From Gammaproteobacteria bacterium (lineage in GTDB: Bacteria; Pseudomonadota; Gammaproteobacteria; Natronospirales; JAJUFS01), in the NCBI GenBank assembly GCA_029263725.1, contig JAJUFS010000004.1, positions 1 to 55,378 of the forward strand: a stretch of DNA of 55,378 bases, written 5' to 3'. The position numbers and the translations under genes were made by a program. The notes beneath the pieces are model-generated. The model made no database searches. It saw only the letters and a list, made by a program, of their open reading frames with translations, and was not told the DNA's origin. Below, piece by piece: positions 54,641 through 55,378 of the stretch. The stretch's first letter is position 1. The number at the start of each line of letters is the position of its first letter.

Positions 54641-55378
54641 TGTTCAAGGCGAACGCCGCATGGGCGGCGGAACAGGACCGGCTCGATGAACTCGCGGGCT
54701 TCCGCGATCGCTTCTTCATGCCGAAGCGCGCCGATGGCCGCGATGAAATCTATCTCTGCGGAAACTCGCTGGGCCTGCAGCCGAAATCCGTGCGCGACTA
54801 CCTGGAGCAGGAGCTGCGCGAATGGGAAAAGCTTGCGGTGCGCGGGCATTTCGACGCCCAGCGTCCGTGGATGCCGTATCACGAATTTCTCACCGAGCAC
54901 ACCGCGGAGATCGTTGGCGCGCTGCCGTCCGAGGTCGTGAACATGAACACGCTCACCGTGAACCTGCATCTCATGATGGTGAGCTTCTACCGGCCGACCC
55001 CCGAACGCTACAAGCTGCTCATCGAGAAGCCGGCTTTCCCTTCAGACCGCTATACCGCGGAATCGCAGCTGCGCTTCCACGGTCTCGATCCCGCGAAGGC
55101 ACTGCTCGAGATCGGCCCGCGCGAAGGCGAGACCGACATACGCGACGAGGACCTCTACGCGCTGATCGAGAAGGAAGGCGATGCCATCGCCCTCATCCTG
55201 CTGCCAGGCGTGCAGTACTACAGCGGCCAGGTGTTCTACATGGCGGAGATCACGCGACTCGGGCATCGCAAGGGCTGCGTGGTCGGCTTCGATCTCGCCC
55301 ACGCAACCGGCAACCTGGTCATGCAGCTGCATGACTGGGACGTGGATTTCGCCGTCTGGTGCAATTACAAGTACATGA
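54637..55378 (+). CDS. kynU: Kynureninase, N-terminal part (cut by window end)
   Basis: 247 codons are seen before the window stops. The frame starts at ATG 54637 (or ATG 54640), overlapping the formamidase stop. Opening DEIYLCGNSLGLQPKSV and the PLP region GFDLAHATGNL...DFAVWCNYKYM are classic; Lys245 in NYKY should form the Schiff base with PLP. It cleaves kynurenine or 3-hydroxykynurenine to the anthranilates. Kmo and tryptophan dioxygenase are not in the window. Confidence 0.96.
   Translation, partial: MMFKANAAWAAEQDRLDELAGFRDRFFMPKRADGRDEIYLCGNSLGLQPKSVRDYLEQELREWEKLAVRGHFDAQRPWMPYHEFLTEHTAEIVGALPSEVVNMNTLTVNLHLMMVSFYRPTPERYKLLIEKPAFPSDRYTAESQLRFHGLDPAKALLEIGPREGETDIRDEDLYALIEKEGDAIALILLPGVQYYSGQVFYMAEITRLGHRKGCVVGFDLAHATGNLVMQLHDWDVDFAVWCNYKYM

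Overview
The window is high-GC, densely coded chromosomal DNA of a gammaproteobacterium. Gene order and content point to the Xanthomonadales (Lysobacterales) or a close relative: tRNA-Gln-prs-rplY-pth-ychF, lolB divergent from hemA-prfA, mreBCD-mrdA-rodA-mltB-rlpA-dac-ybeD-lipB-lipA, amgK-murU beside lptD-surA-pdxA-rsmA, gatCAB, and a kynurenine / 3-hydroxyanthranilate operon. I cannot fix the genus. Nearly everything is housekeeping; the unusual signal lies between the genes.

Layout. 1-653: the last codons of an IS110-type transposase and a gene-poor stretch with an inverted repeat. 654-1214: a small outer-membrane barrel protein. 1287-7646 (minus strand): ychF, pth, rplY, prs, tRNA-Gln(UUG) between damaged tRNA-Gln copies, lolB, and a TPR lipoprotein. 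7749-10755 (plus): hemA, prfA, an RDD protein. 10756-14493: a 2OG-Fe(II) oxygenase, a tiny lipoprotein, and the transsulfuration pair metB-like/cbs. 14644-18122 (plus): prmC, small proteins, a YeiH-type membrane protein, a cyclophilin. 18221-20249 (minus): DUF5362-like, MarC and an acyltransferase. 20351-22035 (plus): ThiF/MoeB-type E1, thioesterase-like protein, JAMM peptidase. 22201-26697 (minus): hslO and gatCAB. 26875-37391 (plus): the cell-shape, wall-remodelling and lipoate block. 37478-39599: a dehydrogenase/aminotransferase pair of nucleotide-sugar type. 39600-41325 (minus): murU and amgK. 41389-49402 (plus): lptD-surA-pdxA-rsmA, a universal stress protein, a lipoprotein, apaH. 49417 to the end (plus): SDR, aldehyde dehydrogenase, RidA, 3-hydroxyanthranilate dioxygenase, ACMSD, formamidase and kynureninase. 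This last operon is predicted to carry kynurenine carbon through 3-hydroxyanthranilate and 2-aminomuconate.

Most interesting signal. Twelve intergenic sites carry tandem heptamers of one degenerate family (GTGAGAC, GTGAGAG, GTAAGAC, GCAAGAG, GAGAAGG, GTAGAAG). Most are arranged as imperfect inverted repeats that would fold into long RNA hairpins. All twelve abut or overlap a stop codon, and in several the heptamer itself supplies the TGA or TAA. One site (23093-23315) encloses a 53-residue reading frame that keeps both ends of the four-helix-bundle 23S-rRNA-intervening-sequence protein (S23/bIVP) and has lost the middle. That architecture, an inverted repeat around a bIVP gene, is the one known for rRNA intervening sequences. 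I propose that the ORF-less hairpins are relatives of an IVS-like element scattered at 3' ends of protein genes. A second oddity is the tRNA-Gln locus: one intact gene between two damaged copies broken at the same T-loop point by related GC-rich hairpin sequence, where ispE is usually found.
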